A DNA stretch of 64,000 nucleotides, taken from NCBI GenBank assembly GCA_005765155.1, contig VCCP01000001.1, forward strand, positions 5,084,001-5,148,000, read 5' to 3'. The notes below the pieces were generated by a model. That model was not told the DNA's origin, did no database searches, and saw nothing but the letters and a program-made list of their open reading frames with translations. The translations under genes and the position numbers were made by a program. The number at the start of each line of letters is the position of its first letter. Position 1 is the first letter of the stretch. Below, piece by piece: positions 54,071-64,000 of this stretch. The DNA comes from Zelopaecilomyces penicillatus. Its lineage: Eukaryota; Ascomycota; Sordariomycetes; Hypocreales; Pseudodiploosporaceae.

Positions 54071-56593
54071 TTATGAGCGCTGAGGCACATTGACACCTGG
54101 GTTGACGAATGCTCGACAAGCTATATCGCTGAATCGGCGCACAACATTCGTAGTCCCACCAGTGACTTGTGATTCATCCATAATGAACTTGGAGGCAACG
54201 GCTAGTCTATTCTTCGGGTCGGTTTCGTCCAGATGCTGAGGGATCGAGTTTCCGTATCCAGGATCGAAATTGGGTGCTAACTCTCTCACAACAGCAATGG
54301 AGTAGAGGACATCTCTATTCTCGCGCCCATCTAACAGGTGGCGCATGCGACTCAAGACATCTTCTCTAACTTTGACGGTCGCTGGCGTATTTGGATTGTC
54401 GCGTTTGCGAACGAACTCGGCGAGGCAGTACCAGAAATCAAATTGCCGGGTTCTATGCTGATCGACATCTGCCGCAGGAGGGGCCAGAGGATTGTTGGAA
54501 AGATAGTCTCCGCACAGCAGTGCTTCAACTACCTGAAGTCGGTTTCTCGCCTCTGTCGGATCACCCTCGAGGGGCAGGTTAATGCGCATGGCATTGTTGC
54601 CTCTCTCGGGGATCTGGTAGGCGGTGCGCGCCAAGTCCCATACGATTCTCGTCTCCAGAACACCCGAATAGGCCATTTGAGCAAGGTCGTTTGCCTTTAC
54701 AGCCTCTAATATTTTCAAAAAGGATGCCATGTGCTCAATCAAATTGGCGTCTTTAGGAAACGTCATTTTGCCGTGCTCCACAAAGTAGTACCAAGTAGTT
54801 TCGAAAAAGGCGCTGAGCCCACCCGCATACATTTCGTGATAAGCCTTGGTGATTTCGTTAAACGTCTCCTCCGTATGGCTGATTTGTTGAACGGGTGCTG
54901 GCGGACCCAACAGATCGATTATTTCGTCAATCCGCATCTTGGACGCTACAATAATGAAAAACAAGTGAGTCAGCATACTGGCCCTTGATAGGGGGAAGGT
55001 TAAGACAGAAATGAAATATTATGGGTACTCTACCTCGAAGCTGATATCCGCTTTCGGCAAAGGGCACTGACTTCTGATCGAGTGTTCTTGAAGGGGTTGC
55101 TGTAGGTACCGGAGGAAGCGATCGGGAAGGGTCGGTGTTGAGAATGGGGTGGTCGTAGTTAGATTCGAGCTTCACAGGCGGCGTTGATACTGGGGTCGTA
55201 AGAGGAATTGTGGTGTTGTAGCTGTTGGAGTTGCTCGATGGAATCGGGGCTGGATTCGAAGCCACGGGGCTGTGATTGGATGCGTATGCACTGGGAAGCA
55301 TCGACGGCTGGCTGCCGTAGGAGTTGGGTGGTCGAGGAACGGCGACGTGTCCAGCAACGGGGTTGGGGGCCGTGGAGGAGACGACAGACGGAGGCGTTGA
55401 CGACGGCAGATTACCCTGCGCGGGCTGAAGATTGCCACCGGAGAGGTTGCCTCCTTGCTGCCTGAAGATGGGGTCGTAGCCTAAGCAGTCTCGTTTTGAT
55501 TTTCGGCAATTGTTGCACGTTGGATGCGTCTCGTCGCACTGCAGGGAGGGATGTCAATGGATGATGGTCTTAAAGATCAAGACGCGGATCAGGTCGGTTG
55601 ATGAAGGATGTGAGGAGGGGCTGAACGAAAGAATGGAGGGGTAGGTGAGGTTGCGTTGGGGAAAAAAGAAAGAGAAAAAAGAGAAAGGTGAAGAAGAAGA
55701 ACAAGAAGAGAACAACAGCAATGAAAGCAGTGCCCTCAACGACGGCGGCAAGAGTGAGTGATAGCGGTGAGGCGGCCAAGAGTTGGGAAATGTGTGCGTA
55801 GTTGGAGAGCCCTGATAGCTGCCTACTCGGGGTTGTGGGGGGATGAGTCGAGGAGGGCTTAATTGCTTGCTGCATTGAGAGGTGCTTTTTTTTGGAGTTG
55901 CAGTGTTAGCTCCAGGCCGTAGCCGTAGCTCTGGGTTGTAGCTATGGCTAGCGACTACTACTGCACTGTACTGTAGTAGTGGAAATACTGTAGCAGTGTA
56001 GCTCCCCACCAGGCCCCAGACTGGGATCGTCGTCGAATTCTTCCCAACACGGCTGTTGCAGCTCCAAGCAGCGCGCGTTGACAGAGAGCGCGACCAAACG
56101 ACATCTCCAGAACCCCCCTCATTGGAAAGATAACAAGACCAGGACATGGAACATGATCAAATGATGACCATGGTAGTAGAATGAAGCGAGAGAAATTGAC
56201 TGAGAGAACCCACCTTTATCCTTCGTTTCCGGCAGGTCAAGCAACCCGTCTTTGTGCGACGTTTGATCTCCTGTGTTGCCAAATAAAAATAAAAAAAACC
56301 ATTAGCAAGTGAAGCTCTTTTGATGGTGGAAATATCCTGCCGTCCAACCCCCAACGCAATTGGTCTTCCTTCCGACCGCGCTCAAGTTCCAACATACCTT
56401 TTTAGGACCTCTATGTCCCAAGAGTCGTGGGTCGTGTGGCAAGGCATAACGGGTCATGTTTTCATGTGGAAGCCCGTAGTTTGAGGGTATAGGCATCGAG
56501 TGTGCGGAGTAATAGGGAGTGCCGGCCGAGACAGAGGCAAGCGGTACGCCTAGGTTCGTAGCCAAGGAGTGATGAGGCGCCGGCGGAAGAGGT

Positions 56594-56625
<32 letters not shown>

Positions 56626-57243
56626 ATGCTGTGACAGGGCATCAATGGTTCGCATGCTGGGCAGCGACATGGGACTGCTCCCCACAGGACTGACGCGATA
56701 GCCATCACCTGGCTGAGAAGCTGCCGTGACAGCGGGATAGGAGGCATACTGCGTCGTGGGCAGACTTGAGACGGCTGAGGAATATGCGGAGGAGGGTATT
56801 GAGGAACCAGCGGCATAGCTCACGGGTATGCCATGGTGGACGGGAGGCAGGCCGCCCGGGTGGTAGTTTGCCATGTCGGAAGCCGGGCCGGATGAAGCTG
56901 AAGCAGAAGAAGCTGTCGTCGTGGCCGTCGCCGTAGTCGGAGGTGTAGCTGTGGTGGTCGCGTTCGCAGTCGCGGTGGCAACAGCGGATGCCGACTCGGA
57001 ATCGGGATTGGACTCGGGGATGGAATCGGGCACCGCCCTACTGTCGCCGTTCTGCTGAGGAGCGGCGACAGCGGGAGTCGTCGAGTCGTTTTCGGAAGAT
57101 GCCGCGGCAGGCTGCGAAGCTGTGGAGGAGGATCTGGAATCGGATGGCGGATGATGAGCAGCAGCAGCAGCAGCTTCAAGCTCGACGTTGGAGACGGCAA
57201 CGGCGGCGTCTGAGCCAGCCGAGCCGTCTACGGTGGTTGCCAT
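54071..57243 (-). CDS. Zn2Cys6 transcription factor
   Basis: Nuclear binuclear-zinc-cluster regulator. Exons 56398-57243, 56214-56270, 55034-55538 and 54071-54945 give 760 aa, and all phases agree. The N-terminal 280 residues are Ala/Ser/Thr-rich with a poly-Gln run and SP sites. The zinc cluster is Cys292, 295, 302, 309, 312, 319 with C-x2-C-x6-C-x6-C-x2-C-x6-C spacing (TGCLTCRKRRIKC...CNNCRKSKRDC). It is preceded by the basic GHRGPKKEIKRRTK. A Pro/Ser linker and a helical C-terminal region follow (MRIDEIIDLLGPPAPVQQIS; FNEITKAYHEMYAGGLSAFF), without a clear Fungal_trans domain. The zinc cluster is divided between exon 2 (first two Cys) and exon 3 by a 675-nt intron. Target genes are unknown; upstream lies a 3.6-kb gene-free region. 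Confidence 0.9.
55539..56213 (-). other. long intron (675 nt) within the zinc-cluster codons
   Basis: Unusually long for this window, where others are 51-126 nt. GTGGGT donor and CTGCAG acceptor. Contains a TACTGTAGTAG-type short repeat near 55955-55990. A transcript starting within it would lose the N-terminus and first two zinc ligands. Confidence 0.75.
56602..56634 (-). repeat. poly-Gln codon run in transcription factor
   Basis: CAG/CAA codons giving about eleven consecutive Gln after SQH. CAG-type tract, probably length-variable. Confidence 0.8.
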
Positions 57244-57312
57244 TTTCTGCTCTCACTATCTCTCACTATCTCTTTCTCTCACTCTTCCTCACAATCTCTT
57301 CTTACTCTCACT

Positions 57313-57332
57313 GGGGGGGGGGGGGGGGGGGG
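57313..57332 (+). repeat. G20 homopolymer
   Basis: Twenty G on the + strand (C20 in sense), about 70 bp upstream of the transcription factor ATG, within the probable 5' leader or core promoter. Confidence 0.9.
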
Positions 57333-59879
57333 CGTCTGGTGAATTTTCCCTAATTACAAGGCTTTTATGGAGCCGGTCGACATGGGGGATGGCGAGTTCG
57401 ACCGCGACAAGGGGACGCGACCCTGGTCCAGCCTCAATGGAGAAACACACTCAAGAGGGAGCGCGAGAGAGAAGCGAGAGAGGGGGACGGACGGAAACAG
57501 GCGAGAGAAGCAAAGCAGAAGCACACGAGGCGGCCGCGCGCAAAAAGGTGTGTTGTGCAGACTGGCGTGCAAGCGTGTGCAAAAAAGTCGGAACGTACCC
57601 CGACCCAGGTATCATTTGTGCTTGTCCGGATGTGTGTAGGTGTATTATTAGCTCTAGCCTCTTCCCAGGTTATGGAGAAAGAAGAAGAAGAGGAAGAAGA
57701 AAAAACCCCCCAATGCGTGGTGCATGGAAACGAGAAACCGTACTTAGTAGGTACCTGGTACTAGTAGCACCCGGGCTGGGCTACTATAGGCTGGGCTGGG
57801 CTTGCTCGTCAAAGGTGCAGATTGCGGGTACAGAGCCTGCTGGGAGCACGCCAAGGTTCTTTAGGGGACTTTGGAGGGAAGTTCTAGGGGAGACGCTGAG
57901 TCTTCTGAGCCTTCTGAGCCTTCTGTGAGAGCGCTGGAACTTTAGTTGGGTGTAAAAAAGTACCTGAGACTCGCTAATTAGCATCAAATGACCCGACGCT
58001 AGAACAACTAGAACAGACCAGGGTTTGCGCAAAGGAACATGAACCGTCGAAGCGACCCTCAATTTTGGGCTGCGGCCAAGCAAGGCCTGGGCCTCTACTA
58101 GACGGGCTCTGTGCAGGCTTCCATGCCTAGGCTGGGCAACTAGTGGGTATTTTGGTCCTCCAAAGAGGGAGGGGGGTTGGAATAGTGGGTGGGTGGTGTG
58201 AATGATAGGTTGGCTGTGGCTTGTGGCTGGTTGGTTTTAATCTGTACGAAATAATGCTCCGTAATTACCATCCCATAGAGTATTCGACATAGAAGCGGTC
58301 GTTGGAGTAGATTGGAGTGGCTGGTCTGCGTAAGTAAGTACGTAGGTATTAAGTGCAGACTGGAAGAGGAGCAGCGCGCGCGCTCACTCTCAGGGTTTGC
58401 ATCGTGTTGTGATGGTATCTGATGGTGAGTGTTCGTCCATCTATATGTGACTCACTGGCAAGCTGAGCATGCGACAGCTGTGCTTGTACATAGGTAGGTA
58501 TGAACTAGTCCAGATTATGATGAGGTAAATTACCGGCCAACAGGTTAGTAGCTGATGGGAAAAGACGCCAATGCTCTGTTACTACGTTGTAGGGTGTCTT
58601 CATTCCCTTTTCCCGATCAGCTGTGATTTGCCGAAAACGTACTACTGTCCAGGTGCGTACCCGTATGGATTAGAGTGCTTGTTCGTGTTGGTGTGTGCGC
58701 GCGTCTGTGCCTCATTGTTCTCTCCTCTTCCTCATTGTATCTCAAGGTAGGTACGTGTTGTTTACAATCTACAAGATCCAACAAGAGGTGAAATTTGACA
58801 ACTGGTCCAGTTCACCTTGATAGGGTCCTCCGTCCATGTAGATGAAGACTTCCACCTACCCCAAACCCTGCAACATCATTCACAATTCGACTTTAGGCTA
58901 TACTACATAGTAGGTGTAATGAATGCTATAAACAGCCCTTAAGACACCAAACAGTTCACAATACCACCCCAACGAGTAATTACTACCAGCAAATATCCAC
59001 ACAACCCTCGGGCTGGCGGCAGAGACGCACATGGGCAGACGCGCTAGCGTCGACATGGGGGTGTGTGTCTCTTCGCGTAAAACGGGCTACCTAACCTTGC
59101 CAAAAAGTGTCAATACACCTCTCACATATGTATACAGGCATCCTATCTTATTATCTCTTCTTAGGTAGCCAGTGTATAAACGTGTCCAGGTGATCAAGTA
59201 GGCAACAGAAACGGTGACGCAGTCCCCCTTCCCCAAGGCAATTAAATCAACCCTTGAATAAGGTAGGTAGCTCTTCCTTGATTCGATTAGGAGTTGAGTG
59301 GTAATAAAGAGGGGATAAGCTAGTAAGTTATTAGCGATGAGCGTGTGTCTTCAGCAAACCATGCATGTCGCAGCCAATGTCATCTCATACCTGTAAATAG
59401 CCAAGGCACGATACCTAGGTAGGTACCGTTACAGCAAGCATTAATTATAAATCATTAGTAGGTACCTACTTATCCAACGTGGCTGGCAGGCAAGAGCACC
59501 AACTTGAACCCTAGTCTTATAAGCAAGACAAACGTGCAGAGCTGGTAAATTGCCATGCCGGTAATCATCTACCACCCTATATATATGCCCTACTATTACA
59601 TAGGTAAGTATAGATAAACTGTACACAAAACCCATCATGGGAGCCAATAATGCAAGCTATAATGCAAGCTATAAAACATGCTTCATCACTAAACCCCAGC
59701 GGGCGTTTTAATGACGTTGCCAGCTTTGGTGGCCAGCCTTGCAACGAAACCTTAGTAGCCTAGTCATGCTAAAATTGGCAATCAATGTGTGTACATCCAC
59801 TCAAAACCGCCAGAACGCGCCATAGGGGGTTCTAGAATGGATGGATAATTGGCAAACCTAGGCGGGGGGTGTAGCCAAA

Positions 59880-59902
59880 GCCTGAGCCTGAGCCTGAGCC
59901 TG
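59880..59902 (+). repeat. (CCTGAG)n short tandem repeat
   Basis: Four hexamer units of GCCTGA type in succession. Confidence 0.8.
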
Positions 59903-60861
59903 TAGCGTACAATACAGGTATCCCATGAGCCTGTACTCCAGGCCTCAGGTGATATTCAGCTTGCCAGGATAAGTCGTCGGTTCATTCCACTTCTATTTTT
60001 GCATCTTACCAACGGCGCTTCACTTCATTCAACACACTCCTCAACCTACACCTGCCACTGGGCACAATACAAAAAAAATCTAGTCATAAAACCCATGAGA
60101 AATGGCAGCAATCAGCCCACCCCTGACTCGTGCAAAGATGCATATACGTATGTACGTAAATGTACAGTTATATCCTCCGAACCCAGCCAGCCTACATGCA
60201 TGCAATGGCTTTTAAACACTCGCTTCGGTATGCAATCGCCTGATGCCTGCATCGGGGGCTAATAAACACACATAAGGGGAACCATTTTGTCTGCAACAGC
60301 AATCTACAGTGTCGCAAAGTCCCTTTTTTATTAGGCAAGGTAATAAGGGACTAATTCCCTCTATCCAGCAACCCCGATGTCTCATGAACAACTTCATTTA
60401 CATCTACATGATTTGCGCCTGCATTTGGCATCACCAACAGTCAAATGCAAACATCATTCACATCAAGTTCCTTTCGACATAGGTGTATTTACAGCAGCAT
60501 ATCCAAATGGAGCCCGCTTACACAGGCAAACAGGCACGCCACTAATAATAGTACGATGCTTGCTTACTGCTGACGATCCTTTCCCTCACAGCCCCGTAAT
60601 CAACTTACATGATACCAATGACGTAAATAGTCAACTTTTCTTGCCAGGGACCTTTTGCGTTACACATGTGACTCTGCTCATCCATCTATTACATGTTCAT
60701 ATGCACAAGCCCGCTTCCCTCAATCCTATAATCAACGCCTAATCATAATCTTCAAATTGGTCATGTCATAATTATACTATATACATACAGCATATTAGTC
60801 AGTACAAAATAATATATTGGTTTCATACAATTTTTTTTTTTTAAATCAACCACTTGCCTTT

Positions 60862-62306
60862 TCACTTGCATTGTCGTAACAACAGCTCCATCCTGGGCCA
60901 GTTGATCCCCGATGTCTTCTCCTCCGCCCCGTCTGCCCCAATTATCACCCACGGGCTGCCGTGACACTCCCGCGTTGAGGCTCCCTCATATGTCCAGGCT
61001 AGACACCATCCACCGTCCGCCCGGCATTTGTTGCGGCACGCCTCGGCGCTCTTGACCCCTTTCCATGTCATGGTCGTCCGGTCGTCCGACGTCGTCGGTC
61101 CTACGTGGTCCTGTCCGCGCTGCACTGGCTCCTGGGCAGCGTAGTGGATCGGGTATGCGGCAAACTTCTCCCACAAATCCCCCCAGCGAAGTGGATTTTG
61201 CACCCTGGCGAGGGCTTTGCCAACCTTTACCATCGCCCCTGGTTTGCGTATTCCGTGGAAGGAGATGATGGGGGCGCAGATGCGGTCGCTCCGAATGCGA
61301 GTCATCTCGGGCGACTCGCCGTTGAAGTAGTGGCTGTATCTTTCATCAATGTAAATTCCGACTTTCTGCATCGTCGTCGCCACCAGCCTGTCCCCCCATG
61401 TCTCGGACAAGGAGTCCAGATATGCCTGGGCAACCACGTCTGGGCGGCCAAAGAGCCGCTTCATCGCCTCTCCCGAGAGCAATACCGCAGATCCCCCGTG
61501 AGCAAATCTTCCCTTGTAGTCACCAACTGCATTGCCAATGTAGTGCGGCTTGGAGGGATCTAAATGCTCCAGGAACAGCTGCAGCGATGGCCCAACCAAA
61601 AAGGTATCGTCGTCCAAAATCATGTACCATTTCTTGTGCGGCATACGCTTGTATGCCAACTCCATGCCCATGATGAACTTTTGCGGTCCTGTCAACAAGC
61701 CTGTTCTTTCAAAGACAGAGATGGGAAGCATGTTATTCTTACCTTGAGTGCGTCCAGCTCCCACCCAAACTTCTGTCCAATCTTCCTCGCCTCTGCCTCA
61801 TCTCCAGAATCCACCGTTCCCTGCAAAGTCCTATACTTTAGAAACCTAGCATGCTGTTGCATAGACTTTTCAACCTTATTCTCCACCATCATCATGTGGA
61901 TAGCATCGTGCACCTGCACCCCGAGAAGCTTCGCATCCGTCTCATTAGCCGTCGTCCAGTCGCCAACCACCATGAAGCTCCGCCCTTCATCGCCCAAGAT
62001 GCCGCCCGTCTGCGCAAATGCCTCCAGCTGAGCCGGCACGCGGTGGCGAGTGCCATAGCCCGTCTTGATGAGATAGCCCACGTCGCTGCGCAGGGCGACG
62101 GGGTATTTACCCGGCCGTCTCAACCAGGCATCGCGGTTGATGGCTGAGCCGCTGAGAAAATTGAATACCCGTGAGGTGTTGAAGCCAATAGCAAGGCGGA
62201 TGGCCGAGTCTGGTGGCAGCACAAGGTAAGAAATGTTGAGCAGGAGGAGCACTGCAGCCGCAAGGAGCCCAAAGCGGCGACGAGTGCGCCTTGAGATTGT
62301 GCGCAT
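60862..62306 (-). CDS. GT31/Fringe-like glycosyltransferase with C-terminal Cys-rich domain
   Basis: Type II Golgi membrane glycosyltransferase. Exons 61743-62306 and 60862-61677 give 459 aa. The N-terminus RRTRRRFGLLAAAVLLLLNISYLVL is a signal anchor (residues about 12-32). The nucleotide-sugar DxD motif is Asp210-212 (WYMILDDDTFL), followed by KPHYIGNAVGDYKGRFAHGGSAVLLSGEAM (quoted in part), a Fringe/DUF604-like core. The last ~70 residues (SAEACRNKCRADGGWCLAWTYEG, STRECHG) look like a PAN/apple-type Cys-rich module, as in several fungal GT31 proteins. The acceptor CAAAAG at 61678 is the only AG nearby that keeps frame with the GTAAGA donor; earlier AGs would shift it. Sugar and acceptor are unknown. 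Confidence 0.85.
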
Positions 62307-63199
62307 TGTGATGTTTAATTCAAGGAAACCTCCAAATGCTGAGCCTTCAATGACGATCTTTTGAAACCTGAGCGCGAAACTTCCCCATGCCTGTGCAACA
62401 AGAAAGACTACCGGGTATTGATCTCAGGCGCACCATGGGCCGACGGTAAAAAGGGGGTTACTTGGAGAGAAAAACACCCAAAAAGAAAACCTAGGGAACA
62501 ATGATGTTGTGTCAAGTTTGCATGGAAGTATCTTTTTCGGAACAAAATGTACCTAGCCAAGCCTAGGCCAATAAGACGAACCTCCCGGTCTTGGATAAGG
62601 CTCTATCGATGGGGTTGATATTAACACCCTGGCGTTCTTGTGAGGATGAGACTGAAGATCAGAGAAGCCAGACACAGCAGCATTCTTAAATGGAAGAGTT
62701 CATACAGGATGGCAAGTACTGGCAGTCGATGCTGCCTGCCATTTGTCCAGGGGTTTGCTTGTGACTGCAACGCCCCTGCATGACACTATCTTTCGTACAT
62801 GGCTGACTCAGCATTCAATATTCATGCTTGACTGACTTCCACTTCCAAGTCAACTAACAGTTGAATGTTTCACAACTGATCATAAGAATCATTAAGGTAG
62901 TTTCTTAAGTGTATCATGCTCATATTTATACACTGCACTTCAAGCAAGAATGCAAGCAACTGCCCCATTCCTCGCTCTATGTACATCATTGTTGTCCAAC
63001 TATTCAGTGGCAGGGCTTTTATGTTACAACAGCCCAAACATCATCATCACTACACATCCTTAATCCAGATCCCATGCCAAAACCATCCCATCAAAACGCC
63101 GTTCCATGCAAGATGTGGAAAATATAAAAGATAACAAAGATCGCCGCCGGCTTTCTAAAAATTAATGCGCACCCGCCCAAAGTTTCCCCCCCTTTTCTT
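62307..63199. other. intergenic, glycosyltransferase promoter and USP 3' flank
   Basis: 893 bp without a recognisable gene or motif. Confidence 0.4.
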
Positions 63200-64000
63200 T
63201 TATAGCCCTTCCCTGTCGAGCTCGTAAAACAAAAGGTAGACTTCCCTCTGCATTCCCAACACCTCACTCGTCTTGGCCTCTCTCACTCTCTCATCACTGA
63301 CCCGCCACCACTTGTCTGCAATTTGCTTGCGTTGTTTGACCTTCTTGTTGGCTGCGGCACCAGATGCCGCCAAGGATCCCGTTGCAGATTTTGGCGATGA
63401 GGATCCGTCCTGGCCGATCCTGGGAGACGCCAATCTCGAAAATGCGGATTTTGTAGAAGCGGCCACGGAGCGTAGGCTACTGGTCTCGCCATCCTTGTCT
63501 CTTCCATTCACAAGCAAACTGGGCAGGTCACTTGGCACGCTTCGCGGCGGATTCGCCATCTGTTCTAGTGATGGGGTCGATGAGAGGGAATTGACCGCAG
63601 ATCCTGTTGACAGCAATTCTGGCGTCGACATAGCTGGACTTCCCATAGGACCAGCCGAGATTTCAGGCGTGGATATTGGTGTTGGCGTTTTGCTGTAAAC
63701 GTCTGAGGGTTGAAAGGTGTTAAAGTTGGGGTAAGGAGAGGGTAAGTTTTGCCTTCTAAATGCTTCGTAGTGGCCACTGTTATGCCCGCCACGATGCGAT
63801 ACCATTCCAAGTAGCTTGTACTTTCGCTGGTCCATCAAGCCCCCCAACGGCAGTTGTTCGGGGAATGCCACTTTCGCCGAGTTCTTCTGTGTCGTCTGCC
63901 CCCCGTATATTGAGCGGGATAGATGTATGGCAAGTATTTTGGGGAAGGTAGTCATTCGGGTCGTCCTGGCAATCTTACGTTTCGGTGCATAGCGAATATC
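63200..64000 (-). CDS. ubiquitin-specific protease (USP), C-terminal part, cut by window end
   Basis: Deubiquitinase C-terminal fragment, about 266 codons; the frame is open through 64000, so the Cys box and N-terminus lie outside the window. FPKILAIHLSRSIYG, then GMVSHRGGHNSGHYEAFRR contains the catalytic His box, and WWRVSDERVREAKTSEVLGM the Asp-box/C-terminal motif, ending VYLLFYELDR. Between the two boxes lies a 150-residue Ser/Pro/Ala-rich insertion with Lys-rich end (KKVKQRKQIADK). Both visible catalytic elements look intact. Similar to fungal Ubp16-type enzymes, but a precise paralogue cannot be named. Confidence 0.87.
   Translation of the reverse strand, partial: DIRYAPKRKIARTTRMTTFPKILAIHLSRSIYGGQTTQKNSAKVAFPEQLPLGGLMDQRKYKLLGMVSHRGGHNSGHYEAFRRQNLPSPYPNFNTFQPSDVYSKTPTPISTPEISAGPMGSPAMSTPELLSTGSAVNSLSSTPSLEQMANPPRSVPSDLPSLLVNGRDKDGETSSLRSVAASTKSAFSRLASPRIGQDGSSSPKSATGSLAASGAAANKKVKQRKQIADKWWRVSDERVREAKTSEVLGMQREVYLLFYELDREGL

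Larger units (their letters stand above)
57244..60861. other. 3.6-kb gene-free region upstream of the transcription factor
   Basis: Serves as promoter for the Zn2Cys6 gene (minus strand) and 3' flank of the glycosyltransferase. Holds G20, a CTGAGC repeat, and many TAGGTAGGTA/GGTACC motifs between 57700 and 59620. ORFs here are short or low-complexity (for example the one crossing 57188-57928 runs through the G20 tract). No gene is supported. Confidence 0.5.

Noticed and set aside
55554..56147. 197-codon minus-strand ORF in the transcription factor intron
   Set aside because: Ser/Phe/Pro low-complexity translation of pyrimidine-rich intron sequence; the zinc-cluster phase requires splicing it out.
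57188..57928. 246-codon plus-strand ORF crossing the G20 tract
   Set aside because: Poly-Gly and low-complexity translation, overlaps the transcription factor start antisense, no domain.
1..64000. CRISPR array, rRNA, intact transposon or viral insertion
   Set aside because: No regular repeat-spacer pattern, no rRNA-like sequence, and no transposase, reverse transcriptase or terminal repeats were seen.

Overview
The window is nuclear DNA of a filamentous ascomycete, most likely a sordariomycete and plausibly of hypocrealean type. The evidence is compact genes carrying 50-90 nt GT-AG introns with CTAAC/CTGAC-like branch sites, orthologues of yeast housekeeping proteins at near-normal length, and a fungal Zn2Cys6 regulator, CCC1-like transporter and multicopper oxidase. 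The species cannot be fixed from the sequence alone. All identifications come from reading protein motifs by eye; no database search was run.

I support 24 protein-coding genes, 23 complete and one cut by the right edge. Positions 1-34 kb are a dense housekeeping block: NEDD8-activating enzyme UBA3 (+), RNA polymerase I/III subunit RPC40 (-), a DEDDy 3'-5' exonuclease-like protein (-), the FG nucleoporin NUP159 (-) divergent from the proteasome beta-2 subunit PUP1 (+), a Sel1-repeat DSF2-like protein (-), the ER-Golgi protein ERV46 (-) divergent from the mRNA 3'-end factor RNA15/CstF-64 (+), an ALR/MNR2-type CorA Mg2+ transporter (-), NOC4 (-) divergent from ATP4 (+), the inner nuclear membrane protein HEH1/SRC1 (-) divergent from COQ6 (+), and the complex I 49-kDa subunit (-). 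These genes serve ubiquitin-like conjugation, transcription, nuclear transport, ribosome assembly and respiration; they are neighbours, not a pathway.

Positions 35-64 kb are looser and more accessory. An AT-rich stretch of about 1.5 kb leads into a secreted, probably Kex2-cleaved protein of unknown function. A KCTD-type BTB protein, a GNAT acetyltransferase, a Cys-rich/Gln-rich repeat protein, a CCC1/VIT1 transporter, a secreted acid phosphatase, an N-terminally membrane-anchored multicopper oxidase, a Zn2Cys6 transcription factor with a split zinc finger, a GT31/Fringe-like glycosyltransferase and the C-terminal part of a ubiquitin-specific protease follow. Intergenic gaps reach 3.6 kb here and hold microsatellites, homopolymer runs and many copies of GGTACC/TAGGTA-type short motifs.

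The most notable observations are a predicted 6-nt micro-exon in UBA3, two introns that are in frame and stop-free (CorA and NOC4) and would be read through by naive ORF calling, the zinc finger divided between a 57-nt exon and a 675-nt intron, the orphan secreted protein, and the low-complexity insertion inside a USP catalytic domain. I see no rRNA, tRNA, CRISPR array, intact transposon or obvious secondary-metabolite cluster.
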